From CAYWFU01 sp964457585 (GTDB lineage: Bacteria > JACRDZ01): a DNA stretch of 14,403 nucleotides. Both the position numbers and the translations under genes were made by a program. Location: positions 1-14,403 of the forward strand of contig CAYWFU010000080.1 of assembly GCA_964457585.1 (NCBI GenBank), in the 5' to 3' direction. Below, piece by piece: positions 1 to 7,472 of this stretch (position 1 is the first letter of the stretch; every line of letters begins with the position of its first letter). The notes beneath the pieces are model-generated. The model was not told where the DNA came from, did no database searches, and saw only the letters and a list, made by a program, of their open reading frames with translations.

Positions 1-506
1 TAAAAATTAAACGTCTTAAATTAACAATGGTACAAACAGGATATACAAGACAAAAACCGCTTGATAAAGATATTTTTATGCAAGAAGGTGATAAAAACAC
101 TAAAGCATTATCACATATTTTAATAAAGGAATTGGAATTTTTATGCGGTTATTCATCTGCTTCTTTAGGAGAACGTCTGTATGTGGATAATAACAACATG
201 CAAGGAGTTTTAATTTACACAATTGCCGGTTCTGAAGGAAGTTATGGTGGTTTAGTTACTCAAGCTGAATCTGAAAAATTCGAAAAAATATTAAGTTCAG
301 CTTTATTTCGCGCTCGTGATTGTGCGTCGGATCCGATTTGTTATTATTCTAATGGACAGGGAATTGGAGGATTGAATTATGCCGCATGTTATTCATGCGC
401 TCTGCTTCCCGAAACATCATGCGAGGAATTTAATTTGTTTTTGGATCGAAGAATGTTAATTGATAATGATTTTGGATTTTTTAAAAGTAGTGTTTCTAAT
501 TTATAA
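1..506 (+). CDS. drmB: DrmB-like DUF1998 protein, C-terminal part (5' end outside window)
   Basis: The frame is open to the left edge (first full codon at 3), so this is the last ~167 residues of a longer protein; the ATG at 27 is very likely an internal Met. Numbered from that Met, there is a zinc-binding-like cysteine set (C99, C105, C121-x2-C124-x7-C132) in the setting ACYSCALLPETSC followed by FNLFLDRRMLI. I know this arrangement from the C-terminus of DUF1998/DrmB proteins of DISARM anti-phage systems. The preceding ELEFLCGYSSASLGERLY and GGLVTQ segments also fit. DrmB acts with the helicase DrmA to bind and restrict incoming DNA. Other DUF1998 proteins are helicase-linked, but their cysteine block usually looks different. 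No drmC-type phospholipase gene follows; the next genes are metabolic, so this is the right edge of any defence locus. The DISARM assignment is inference until the upstream sequence is seen. Confidence 0.72.
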   Translation, partial: KIKRLKLTMVQTGYTRQKPLDKDIFMQEGDKNTKALSHILIKELEFLCGYSSASLGERLYVDNNNMQGVLIYTIAGSEGSYGGLVTQAESEKFEKILSSALFRARDCASDPICYYSNGQGIGGLNYAACYSCALLPETSCEEFNLFLDRRMLIDNDFGFFKSSVSNL

Positions 507-603
507 TGGCTCTTCTCCAAACCATGTGGGTAAAATTTAACCATTTTCATCAATTTCTGGCAACATACAGGTAATGAAATATTGGTGGTGCCATAAAAAA
601 GAT

Positions 604-633
604 TTGACATGAAAATAAGTATTAAGTTACAAT
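604..633 (+). promoter_or_regulatory. Sigma-70-type promoter for the carbonic anhydrase-PilZ-trpC operon
   Basis: A perfect -35 TTGACA (604-609) is followed after 18 bases by TACAAT (628-633, five of six consensus positions). Transcription would begin near 640, about 30 bases before the ATG at 671. The stretch 507-603 between the drmB-like gene and this promoter holds no gene I recognise and no convincing terminator. Confidence 0.6.
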
Positions 634-670
634 AAACATATTAATGAGTATAAAATAAGGGAGAAAAATA

Positions 671-1486
671 ATGAAGTTAAAACGATGGGTTGTAATTGTT
701 GTATTGTTGATTTTAGTTTGGTTTTTGTTTTTCAAGTCAGATTCTTCATCAAAAGGTATTATAATGAAAAATGTTCTGACAGATTTTAATAGGGAAACCG
801 AGAAGCCTAAAATAGATAAATCAGCACATGTCAGTGCTCAGGCAACGGTAATTGGAGATGTTCATATTGGCAAGAATGTATATCTTGGACCTCATTCCTT
901 TGCTCGAGGCGATGAAGGACAGCCTCTTTATATTGGTGATAATTCTAATATTCAGGACTGCGCAGGAATACATGCTCTTGAAAGTGAAGAAATGGAATCT
1001 GAAAAAAAATGGAAAAAACTTGATAACAAGTTATATACTGATACAGGGAAATTGCTTTCCGGTGATGAAGCAGAAAAAGAAAAAGGATATGCTGTATATA
1101 TAGGTAATGCGGTATCCATAGCTCATCAATCATTAGTCCATGGACCTGCTTATATTGGTGATAGTACATTTATTGGGATGCAGTCATTGGTATTTAATGC
1201 GAAAGTTGGTAAAAATGTAGCTATTGGAGTAAAAAGTCTTATAACTAGCGGAGTAACAATCCCTGATAATACATATGTTCCGCCTGGCTCTATTATTACT
1301 ACTCAAGAGCAGGCAGAAGCGCTTTCATCCAGAATTGGAAGTCCATATGAAAAAACTAATTCTAATGTTGTTCATGTTAATATGAGTCTTGCTAATGCTT
1401 ATAATGGTGAAAATGCCTTAAAAAAGGTTAAAAAAGTACATGTTGCTGAAATAAAAGATACTACATATAGCGAGATTAAGCGATGA
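671..1486 (+). CDS. cam: Membrane-anchored gamma-class carbonic anhydrase (Cam type)
   Basis: It should catalyse reversible hydration of CO2 to bicarbonate. After a basic start and one hydrophobic segment (residues ~6-21, no lipobox Cys), residues ~47-215 form a left-handed beta-helix of hexapeptide repeats. By alignment from memory to Methanosarcina thermophila Cam, the zinc ligands are H101, H152 and H157 (in IHALE and AHQSLVHGP). R79, D81, N93, Q95, the proton-transfer residues E82 and E104, and probably N237 are also present. The long acidic loop between E104 and the YAVYIGN segment, missing in the CamH subclass, is retained, so this looks like a complete active enzyme. The N-terminal segment suggests an extracytoplasmic, membrane-tethered or secreted protein, as for exported Cam. 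A good ribosome site (AAGGGAG, 657-663) fixes the start at 671. The stop overlaps the next ATG (ATGA, 1483-1486), implying translational coupling. Confidence 0.93.
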   Translation: MKLKRWVVIVVLLILVWFLFFKSDSSSKGIIMKNVLTDFNRETEKPKIDKSAHVSAQATVIGDVHIGKNVYLGPHSFARGDEGQPLYIGDNSNIQDCAGIHALESEEMESEKKWKKLDNKLYTDTGKLLSGDEAEKEKGYAVYIGNAVSIAHQSLVHGPAYIGDSTFIGMQSLVFNAKVGKNVAIGVKSLITSGVTIPDNTYVPPGSIITTQEQAEALSSRIGSPYEKTNSNVVHVNMSLANAYNGENALKKVKKVHVAEIKDTTYSEIKR

Positions 1487-2160
1487 AAGATATTCTTTCT
1501 TTACAAATTGGACAAACAATACTTATAATTACAAAAAATAAAAATATTCATGAAGAATATTTAAGTAAAATAGAAAATATTGAAAAAAAGTATATGTTTC
1601 TGATTAATCCTTTTGATGAAGAAAAAACACCAGTAAAAAAAGGAGATATTTTACCATTTTTTGTTCTTGAAAATAATGAAATTTATAATTTTCAAAGCAG
1701 GATTGAAGATATCTCCTTCAGTCGTATACCAAGAATAGTCATAGAGAAACCCAAAGAAATTAACCTTAATTTCAGGCGTATCACCATACGATTTCCATTA
1801 TCTATAACTGTTAAATATGAAATTGTTGCTCCGAAAACCTATTTTAAAAATTCAAATATTATACAGATAGGAACTGCATTAGCTAAAAATATCAGTGTTG
1901 GAGGAATTTTACTGGAAACGAGTGATAATGTTAATGGTTTAAAAAATATAAATATGATAAAATTGCATTTTACATTACCTGCCTATCCTATATTGCATCT
2001 TCAGGGTAAAATATCAAGGATAAAAATTAATAATAATAAAACTGAATTTGTTGTCTCTTTTATTGAACCCAGTGCTAAGGATAAAGAAAATATAATAAAA
2101 TATATTTTTAATTCACAAAAAAAATACATTTTAGATAAAACCCTGCTTGAGAATTTATGA
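1483..2160 (+). CDS. PilZ-domain protein with flagellar-brake-like N-terminus (c-di-GMP receptor)
   Basis: The protein has the two-part layout of YcgR/YpfA-like proteins. An N-terminal beta-rich region (residues 1-90, opening with LQIGQTILI) resembles the PilZN/YcgR_N domain. It is followed by a PilZ domain (residues ~97-215). Both halves of the c-di-GMP binding signature are intact: RRxxxR at R98-R103 and N136-x-S138-x-x-G141. It has no signal peptide or membrane segment, so it should be cytosolic. In characterised relatives such proteins bind c-di-GMP and slow the flagellar motor or alter exopolysaccharide output; the flagellin 11 kb away shows the organism has a flagellum to act on. It overlaps the upstream carbonic anhydrase and the downstream trpC by 4 bp each, so it is the middle gene of a tightly coupled operon. 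The role of c-di-GMP in that operon is not evident. Confidence 0.85.
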   Translation: MKDILSLQIGQTILIITKNKNIHEEYLSKIENIEKKYMFLINPFDEEKTPVKKGDILPFFVLENNEIYNFQSRIEDISFSRIPRIVIEKPKEINLNFRRITIRFPLSITVKYEIVAPKTYFKNSNIIQIGTALAKNISVGGILLETSDNVNGLKNINMIKLHFTLPAYPILHLQGKISRIKINNNKTEFVVSFIEPSAKDKENIIKYIFNSQKKYILDKTLLENL

Positions 2161-2948
2161 CAATGAATTTCCTTGAAAAAATTATTCAATATAAAAAAGA
2201 AAATATTCCTTCTAAAAAAAAAATACTTCCTTTAAATGAAATAAAAAATAATCTTGCGCTCAATAAAAAACATAAAAATTTCAAGACCAATATATCTATC
2301 CCAAATCAAATTAATCTTATTGCTGAAATCAAACATGCTTCTCCTTCGCGTGGAATAATACGTGATCCTTTTAATCTGCTGGAAATAGCAAAAATATATG
2401 ATTCCTGCGGAGTATCAGCTATTTCAGTGCTTACTGAGGTTGAATATTTTAAAGGAAGCATTGAATATCTGAAAGCAGTTCAATCTGTTACTTCTATTCC
2501 GCTTTTAATGAAGGATTTTATTATTGATGAATATCAAATTTATGAAGCTAGTATAGCTGGTGCTTCTGCAATTCTTTTAATTGCCGCAATATTGACCAAA
2601 ACTGAAATCCGGTCATTTTTTATTTTAGCTCATCAGCTAGGAATGGATGCTGTTGTGGAAGTCCATGATGATGAAGAACTGGAAAAAGTTTTATCCTGTG
2701 ATGTTGATATAATCGGTGTGAATAACCGAAATTTAAAAACCTTTCAAGTTGATTTAAATACTTCCATAAAGCTTAAGAAACAAATACCTCCAAATAAAAT
2801 TATCGTCAGTGAAAGCGGAATAAAAAATAGAGAGGATATTTTACGCTTAAAGGAAGCAGGTTTTAATGCTGTTCTTATCGGTGAAACTTTCATGCAGTCT
2901 CAAAATATAAAAGAAAAAATTGAGGAGTTGTGGAACAAATCAGTTTGA
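2157..2948 (+). CDS. trpC: Indole-3-glycerol phosphate synthase
   Basis: This TIM-barrel enzyme converts CdRP to indole-3-glycerol phosphate in tryptophan synthesis. Family motifs are in order: IAEIKHASPSRG (residues ~55-66, holding the catalytic Glu and Lys), LLMKDFIIDEYQI with the catalytic Lys, VVEVHDDEE with the catalytic Glu, IGVNNRNLKTF with the substrate Asn, and VSESGI near the C-terminus. Length (263 aa) is normal for a monofunctional TrpC. The ATG at 2157 overlaps the PilZ stop (ATGA, 2157-2160); a second ATG at 2163 is also possible. No other trp gene is present, so trpC is detached from the usual trp cluster. The 3' end overlaps the convergent gene at 2940-5678 by 9 bp, leaving no room for an intergenic terminator. 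Confidence 0.96.
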   Translation: MTMNFLEKIIQYKKENIPSKKKILPLNEIKNNLALNKKHKNFKTNISIPNQINLIAEIKHASPSRGIIRDPFNLLEIAKIYDSCGVSAISVLTEVEYFKGSIEYLKAVQSVTSIPLLMKDFIIDEYQIYEASIAGASAILLIAAILTKTEIRSFFILAHQLGMDAVVEVHDDEELEKVLSCDVDIIGVNNRNLKTFQVDLNTSIKLKKQIPPNKIIVSESGIKNREDILRLKEAGFNAVLIGETFMQSQNIKEKIEELWNKSV

Positions 2949-5678
2949 AATCTGCGCTTCGCTAATATATATTTTTCTTGTTAAATCTTTAAATTTTACT
3001 TTATTTTTATTAATTTCCAGTTGAAGTTTTCCAGGACTGAAAAGTTCAATAGGAGTAAAATTAATATTGTTTTTCATCCCAACAAAAATATATGCAAATC
3101 CCTTAATATTATCCTTATTGTAATTCCCTTTTGCTCCATAGTAGGTTTTTAATATATCAATTATTTCCGGACTTAAATATTCAGTCCCTTTCAAAATGCT
3201 TGAGACCACAACAATAGTATCATCCGGTTGTTTCAATAATATATTTTTTATATTTTTGTAAATCTCTTCTTCATTAATATTATAGCTTTGAAAAAATATT
3301 GGTTCAGGATATGAAGGATTTATCGCTGCAACATTAATTCCTGGATATGGGTATTTAATTGAATTATTTCTGGTTTTAATGCAATCCTGATTTAGAAACC
3401 ACACTGAATTATCAGTAGCATTATTTCCCTGAATACCAAAACTTTTAATTGAAATTGGTAAAAATTTTTTATATGAATCAGGAATATTCAACTCCATTTC
3501 CTGTGTTTTATCAATATTAAGAGGAACAATTCTACCTTTAATATTATTTGGAGATTCTGAATTTTCAATATCATATTCAAAAATGTTATATCCAGCAGTT
3601 GGGAAATTAACTGTTCTTTTTTCATTATTTATATATATATTATAATCGCCCTGTATAGCTTCACATATCAATTTGATTTTTTTACTGTTATCTTTTCCCG
3701 GAAAAACAAAATATAATTCCTCTCTTTCCTTCTCAGTCAGGATATGAGCCCAGATATAGCATAAATAAAAGCTATAATTTTTATCATTTATTTTTATAAT
3801 ATTTTTATCAGGTACTGAAAAATTCATTGTATAAAGCATACTCCCATTATAATCTTTCCAGATATTTTTTCCACGATCAGTATTTCCAAAAAGCATCTGC
3901 TGATTTTCAAGCTCTTCTGAATAAAACCATTTTTCATCAACAATATATTTACTGAAAAATCTTTTTATTGGATTCATATAAAGAGGAGTTGCGGCTGGAC
4001 TGCCGAGTAATACATATTTCAGATTAAATATCTGCATAAAATTATCTCTATCGTTTTCAGGTATTGAATCAAGATACGGGGCAATAGACGGATCATCTGC
4101 TAATGTATAATAAAAGGCATCCAGAATCTGGTGATTTCTATTATAAAAAGTGCTGTTCTCGGTTCGGCCAGTATAGCCAAATATCATATCTTTTTCAAAA
4201 ATATTCTGATATAAAAATATATGATTTTCCATTCCATGAGGAATAGCATTGGCTTTAAAAAGATATCTATCCGCAACCATTGGACTATAAGGGAGATAGA
4301 GCATTGTACCTTTTGGCTGTTTTTGCAAATATTGAAATACCTGAGGCGGATCATATTTTTCTAAATAAATAGGGATATAAAGATGATCAACTATTAAAAA
4401 AATGCCAATTAAAACTATTAAAATATTTTTAGTGTTCTTTTTAAAATTACTGAATAAAGCTTCCAGAGCTATTGCAAAAATAATTGCCAGAAATAGAATA
4501 GCTATTATTGCAAAGCGGCTTGGGTGCCGGAAATGCCGCAGAAAAGGAAAAGCATGAAGTATAAAATATGATGGAATTGGTATATTAAATTTTAATGTGT
4601 CATATTCAAATTGGTTATGTCCTGCTACGCGCAGTAAAGGGCCGAAAGCAAATAAAAAATACATTACAGTATAATAAAAAATTGTTTTGAAATTATTGTT
4701 CTGATAAATTTTTTTAATTATGCAGGCAAATATAATAATTAAAAAAACTCCTATCCCAATATATATATTTGTTTCTAATATAAACTCAAATGAAGATGGG
4801 AATTTAATAGTATTGAACTTATCTTTAACAATCATTGATAAAGGATCAAGTACAGCAAAATCAGCGCCCATCCATCCAATTGTATTTGGAGTTGCAAATC
4901 CTTTTATCTCAGCCATAATTATAAAATATACGCTTAAAATAGCTGCGGGTGAAAGCATAACTGCTATCTTTCCCCATCTTTTCAGAATATCATTAATATT
5001 AAAATACTCTTTCCTTTTTTTAATAAATAACCATATTTCTGCAATTGGAATGAAAAGCATTGTCATAATAAAAATATATGGTTCTGAAAAAAATAAAAGT
5101 AATGTTATCCCGGCTAAAATTGCTGTATCACGCCAGGAATATTTCTTTTCATCCAGAAATTTTATATAACGATAAATGAAAAAAGGGATAAACATTGTCA
5201 TAAATTTCTGATAAACACCGCGTAAAAAAATAATCTGCTTGGTGCAGAAAGCAAACAATAAACTTCCTGTAAAAGAAGCAATTTTATCTTTGCAAAAATA
5301 GTTTATCAGCTTGTAACTGAAAAATGCAGCTAACATCATTGTAAGTATTAAAAATATATTTAAGGAAAATATAAAATGCCGTGTGATTAAATATAAAATT
5401 GCAACTGAAAAACTTAATAGCGGGCTGAGTATATGATAGAGATATGAACCAAATGGATAAAATTGCGATGAATCAAAATAATGGCTTGAAAAATTTTTAA
5501 AATTATCAATTGCTAAATATATTTCATGTATTGTTTGATTTGTATCCTCGCCATCGCTGGGAAAACAGGTTAAGAAATTTGGAAATAATGGCCATGTGAC
5601 AATTATGGCTATAATAAGATATGCCATAAAAAGAAAAATTGCTTCTTTATGCTTTTCAAAGTCAAAACGTAAATTCAT
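2940..5678 (-). CDS. Large GT-C-like polytopic membrane protein with C-terminal ILEI/FAM3-like domain
   Basis: The 912-residue protein has about ten or more hydrophobic segments in residues ~12-430, then a soluble part of ~480 residues, probably extracytoplasmic. The first predicted loop carries acidic residues (SDGEDTN, 41-47), and FPFLRHFRHPSRF (377-389) precedes the last membrane segments. Both are familiar from uncharacterised GT39/YfhO-like membrane proteins of the GT-C fold, which transfer sugars from lipid carriers, but I see no subfamily-defining motif. Residues ~740-890 match my memory of the ILEI/PANDER (FAM3) domain: GIQGNNA, then PGINVAAINP, then PDDTIVVVSSILKGTEYLSPEI, and a closing GFAYIFVGMKN. 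This domain is associated with carbohydrate recognition. The gene starts 2 bp after the stop of the upstream TPR gene and has only a weak ribosome site, so it is probably translated by coupling. Glycosyltransferase activity is inference. Confidence 0.72.
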   Translation of the reverse strand: MNLRFDFEKHKEAIFLFMAYLIIAIIVTWPLFPNFLTCFPSDGEDTNQTIHEIYLAIDNFKNFSSHYFDSSQFYPFGSYLYHILSPLLSFSVAILYLITRHFIFSLNIFLILTMMLAAFFSYKLINYFCKDKIASFTGSLLFAFCTKQIIFLRGVYQKFMTMFIPFFIYRYIKFLDEKKYSWRDTAILAGITLLLFFSEPYIFIMTMLFIPIAEIWLFIKKRKEYFNINDILKRWGKIAVMLSPAAILSVYFIIMAEIKGFATPNTIGWMGADFAVLDPLSMIVKDKFNTIKFPSSFEFILETNIYIGIGVFLIIIFACIIKKIYQNNNFKTIFYYTVMYFLFAFGPLLRVAGHNQFEYDTLKFNIPIPSYFILHAFPFLRHFRHPSRFAIIAILFLAIIFAIALEALFSNFKKNTKNILIVLIGIFLIVDHLYIPIYLEKYDPPQVFQYLQKQPKGTMLYLPYSPMVADRYLFKANAIPHGMENHIFLYQNIFEKDMIFGYTGRTENSTFYNRNHQILDAFYYTLADDPSIAPYLDSIPENDRDNFMQIFNLKYVLLGSPAATPLYMNPIKRFFSKYIVDEKWFYSEELENQQMLFGNTDRGKNIWKDYNGSMLYTMNFSVPDKNIIKINDKNYSFYLCYIWAHILTEKEREELYFVFPGKDNSKKIKLICEAIQGDYNIYINNEKRTVNFPTAGYNIFEYDIENSESPNNIKGRIVPLNIDKTQEMELNIPDSYKKFLPISIKSFGIQGNNATDNSVWFLNQDCIKTRNNSIKYPYPGINVAAINPSYPEPIFFQSYNINEEEIYKNIKNILLKQPDDTIVVVSSILKGTEYLSPEIIDILKTYYGAKGNYNKDNIKGFAYIFVGMKNNINFTPIELFSPGKLQLEINKNKVKFKDLTRKIYISEAQISN

Positions 5679-5680
5679 AA

Positions 5681-6511
5681 TTATTTTTTCTTAGGTTTTA
5701 ATAAATCAGGATTTTTTCTTATTAATTCTTCTTCCTGTATATTTTTAATAGCTATCCTGGCAGGATAATTACCATCAATATCTTTATAAATAAAATATTT
5801 AGTCAGCGCAGGAATTGCTTCAGAAAAAGAACTATATATACTGCTTAATACTTGAATAGTTAGTGTACCTTTATTGTTAATTTGATTAAATTCATTTATA
5901 ATCTTTTCCGGATGTTCCTTAAGTAAAAAAACAATAAAACGCGCTACTTCAGGCCGTGATGAACCAAAAACATAATTACATGTGTAAAAAAGAAAATTTC
6001 TATATGCGTTAAAATCACGATTCCCTATTGCTTCCAAAAAAATTTTATTGCCCAGTTCCTGAGTTTCCTTGTGTTTCGAATCCAGCTTTAAAATTTCACG
6101 CACCTGATCAAAAGCATCCTCGTAATTTGACTGAGAAAATCTTATTTTCGCTATCATAATTCTAGCATCGATATTATCTCTGGATTTTTCAAGTATTTTC
6201 GCTAATTGAGTTACTGCACGATCATAATCTTCTTTTTCAATTAATTCCTTAGCTTTCTTGAAATATTCTTCAGTATCATCAAAAGCATATATTTTATCTG
6301 GAAGTGCCAATTCATCCCTGCAGTAAACTGCAGGGATGAATTGGCACAAATATAAAAAATAAATAATTCCTATCAGAGACAGAAGATACCCAATGGATCT
6401 GCCACTGGGTTCTTCATTATTAATCATGGGTAATATGTAATTATTACCTTCATATAAAAATACTATAACAAAAATAATAAAACTCAATGCAATTCTAGCT
6501 CTTTTAAGCAT
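5681..6511 (-). CDS. Two-TM inner-membrane protein with TPR-like cytosolic or periplasmic domain
   Basis: I do not recognise a named family. The protein has two hydrophobic segments near its N-terminus (about 5-20 and 40-57, counted from the Met at 6511). A helical region with TPR character follows (AKELIEKEDYDRAVTQLAKIL, NIDARIMIAKIRFSQSNYEDAFDQVREILKLD), then another ~120 helix-rich residues and a lysine-rich tail. A Met at 6526 would add five residues (MQGRF). I prefer 6511 because a GGGAAG ribosome site lies 4-6 bases before it and none lies before 6526. A perfect 44-bp palindrome at 6304-6347 lies inside the frame, between the second membrane segment and the TPR region. The downstream GT-C-like gene starts 2 bp after the stop, so the two products probably work together at the membrane, for example as a scaffold for the larger protein. 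Confidence 0.75.
   Translation of the reverse strand: MLKRARIALSFIIFVIVFLYEGNNYILPMINNEEPSGRSIGYLLSLIGIIYFLYLCQFIPAVYCRDELALPDKIYAFDDTEEYFKKAKELIEKEDYDRAVTQLAKILEKSRDNIDARIMIAKIRFSQSNYEDAFDQVREILKLDSKHKETQELGNKIFLEAIGNRDFNAYRNFLFYTCNYVFGSSRPEVARFIVFLLKEHPEKIINEFNQINNKGTLTIQVLSSIYSSFSEAIPALTKYFIYKDIDGNYPARIAIKNIQEEELIRKNPDLLKPKKK
6304..6347. repeat. Perfect 44-bp palindrome inside a coding sequence
   Basis: Two exactly complementary 21-base arms (6304-6324 and 6327-6347) are separated by only two bases (AA). The arms contain the core TTCATCCCTGCAG. It lies wholly within the TPR membrane protein gene and is translated without a stop or frameshift, encoding 14 codons read as CQFIPAVYCRDELA. A perfect 21-bp stem in coding sequence is not expected by chance and resembles an inserted palindromic element. 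Confidence 0.95.
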
Positions 6512-6578
6512 AAATCTTCCCTGCATTCACAAAAATATAGAAAGGTTTGGAACTATTTTTAGGAGTGATTTATATTAA

Positions 6579-6606
6579 ATTATAACAAATTAAAATTATA
6601 TTGCAA
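6579..6606 (-). promoter_or_regulatory. Likely sigma-70 promoter for the TPR/GT-C membrane gene pair
   Basis: Read on the - strand, TTGCAA (6601-6606) is followed after 16 bases by a perfect TATAAT (6579-6584). It lies in the 95-base gap after the ATPase gene, giving a leader of about 60 bases to the preferred start at 6511. The -35 box is imperfect, but a separate transcript for the two membrane genes is plausible. Confidence 0.5.
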
Positions 6607-6621
6607 GTTTTGATTAAATCA

Positions 6622-7377
6622 TTATCTTTTCAATATCCTTGTTAAAAAAATCTTTGTTCTTTCTGTCTTCGGATTGGTAAAAATTTCCTCAGCATATCCG
6701 GTTTCAACAATTTCTCCTTTATCAAAAACAACAACTCTATCAGCAACCTCCCGTGCAAAGCCCATTTCATGCGTTGAAATTAAAATTGTCATTCCTTCAT
6801 CAACAAGATTCTTAATAACTGAAAGCACTTCTCCAACCATTTCCGGATCAAGAGAGGATGTTGGTTCATCGAATAACATAGCTTCTGGTTTCATTGCAAG
6901 CGCTCGAGCTATTGCAACCCGCTGCTGCTCGCCGCCGGATAAATTTTCAGGATAACTCTGTATTTTTTTCTCCAGATTTATTTTTTTTAATAATGTAATT
7001 GCATTTTCCTTTGCTGTATTTAAATCAATACCAAGTACATTGATTGGCGCTTCAATTATATTTTCAAGAGCATTCATATGCGGGAATAGATTAAATTGCT
7101 GAAATACCATACCAACTTTAAGCCGAACTTTTCTTATCAGCTCTAAATCTTTTTTTTCTGGATTCAGACGGTTCAATGAGTGCAGTTCAATTCCATCAAC
7201 AATTATTTCCCCATCCTGAAAATATTCCAGCCCATTAATACATCTTAAAAATGTACTCTTTCCGCTTCCTGATGTACCTATTAAAACCACAACTTCACCT
7301 TTTTGCACATCAAGGTTAATACCTTTAAAAAGATGAAATTCACCATAATATTTATGTAAGTTTTTTATCTTAATCAT
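6622..7377 (-). CDS. glnQ: Polar amino acid ABC transporter ATP-binding protein (GlnQ/HisP type)
   Basis: This is the ATPase subunit of a polar amino acid importer acting at the inner face of the membrane. All nucleotide-binding motifs are intact: Walker A GTSGSGKST (34-42), Q-loop in VFQQFNLFPHM (91-101), signature LSGGEQQRV (146-154), Walker B AMLFDEPTSSLDP (166-178) and switch His203 in STHEMGFA. FQQFNLFPHM and the overall length (251 aa) are typical of the polar amino acid (PAAT) family. Its partner is the fused binding protein-permease encoded just upstream at 7473-8969. The two are separated by 95 bases occupied by a structured repeat rather than by the usual tight spacing. The ATG has no recognisable Shine-Dalgarno; the repeat ends only about seven bases before it. 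Substrate cannot be read from the ATPase. Confidence 0.95.
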   Translation of the reverse strand: MIKIKNLHKYYGEFHLFKGINLDVQKGEVVVLIGTSGSGKSTFLRCINGLEYFQDGEIIVDGIELHSLNRLNPEKKDLELIRKVRLKVGMVFQQFNLFPHMNALENIIEAPINVLGIDLNTAKENAITLLKKINLEKKIQSYPENLSGGEQQRVAIARALAMKPEAMLFDEPTSSLDPEMVGEVLSVIKNLVDEGMTILISTHEMGFAREVADRVVVFDKGEIVETGYAEEIFTNPKTERTKIFLTRILKR

Positions 7378-7384
7378 ATTTGTG

Positions 7385-7467
7385 TTAAATTAAGCCTGAT
7401 AAATCAGGCAACTACAAAAATTCCAATGTAGTTGCTCGATTTATCGAGCATTTCAAATTCCTATACC
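7385..7467. repeat. Triple-hairpin dispersed repeat, copy A
   Basis: The core 7394-7449 folds into three consecutive hairpins: GCCTGA/TCAGGC with loop TAAA (7394-7409), AACTACA/TGTAGTT (7410-7416 with 7427-7433), and GCTCGA/TCGAGC with loop TTTA (7434-7449). The outer halves are also near-complementary to each other, so the whole element is a cruciform-like imperfect palindrome. A second copy with the same layout and similar flanks (TTAAATTAA upstream, TTCCTA downstream) is at 9301-9396. This copy separates the permease and ATPase genes of one transporter operon. It has no U-tract after the stems, so it is not an obvious terminator. Confidence 0.92.
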
Positions 7468-7472
7468 TAAAT

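Noticed and set aside
507..603. Possible terminator or gene remnant between the drmB-like gene and the carbonic anhydrase promoter
   Set aside because: Only weak, bulged pairing (such as TGGCA with TGCCA) and no T-tract; the - strand frame at 389-610 overlaps the drmB-like gene and resembles no protein I know.
2940..2948. The 9-bp convergent overlap of trpC with the membrane protein gene considered as a frameshift or misassembly
   Set aside because: Both C-termini are of normal length and composition; short convergent overlaps are common in compact genomes.
7394..7449. Triple-hairpin repeat considered as a rho-independent terminator or riboswitch
   Set aside because: No U-tract follows on either strand, and the same element occurs in front of an unrelated gene, so a dispersed repeat fits better.
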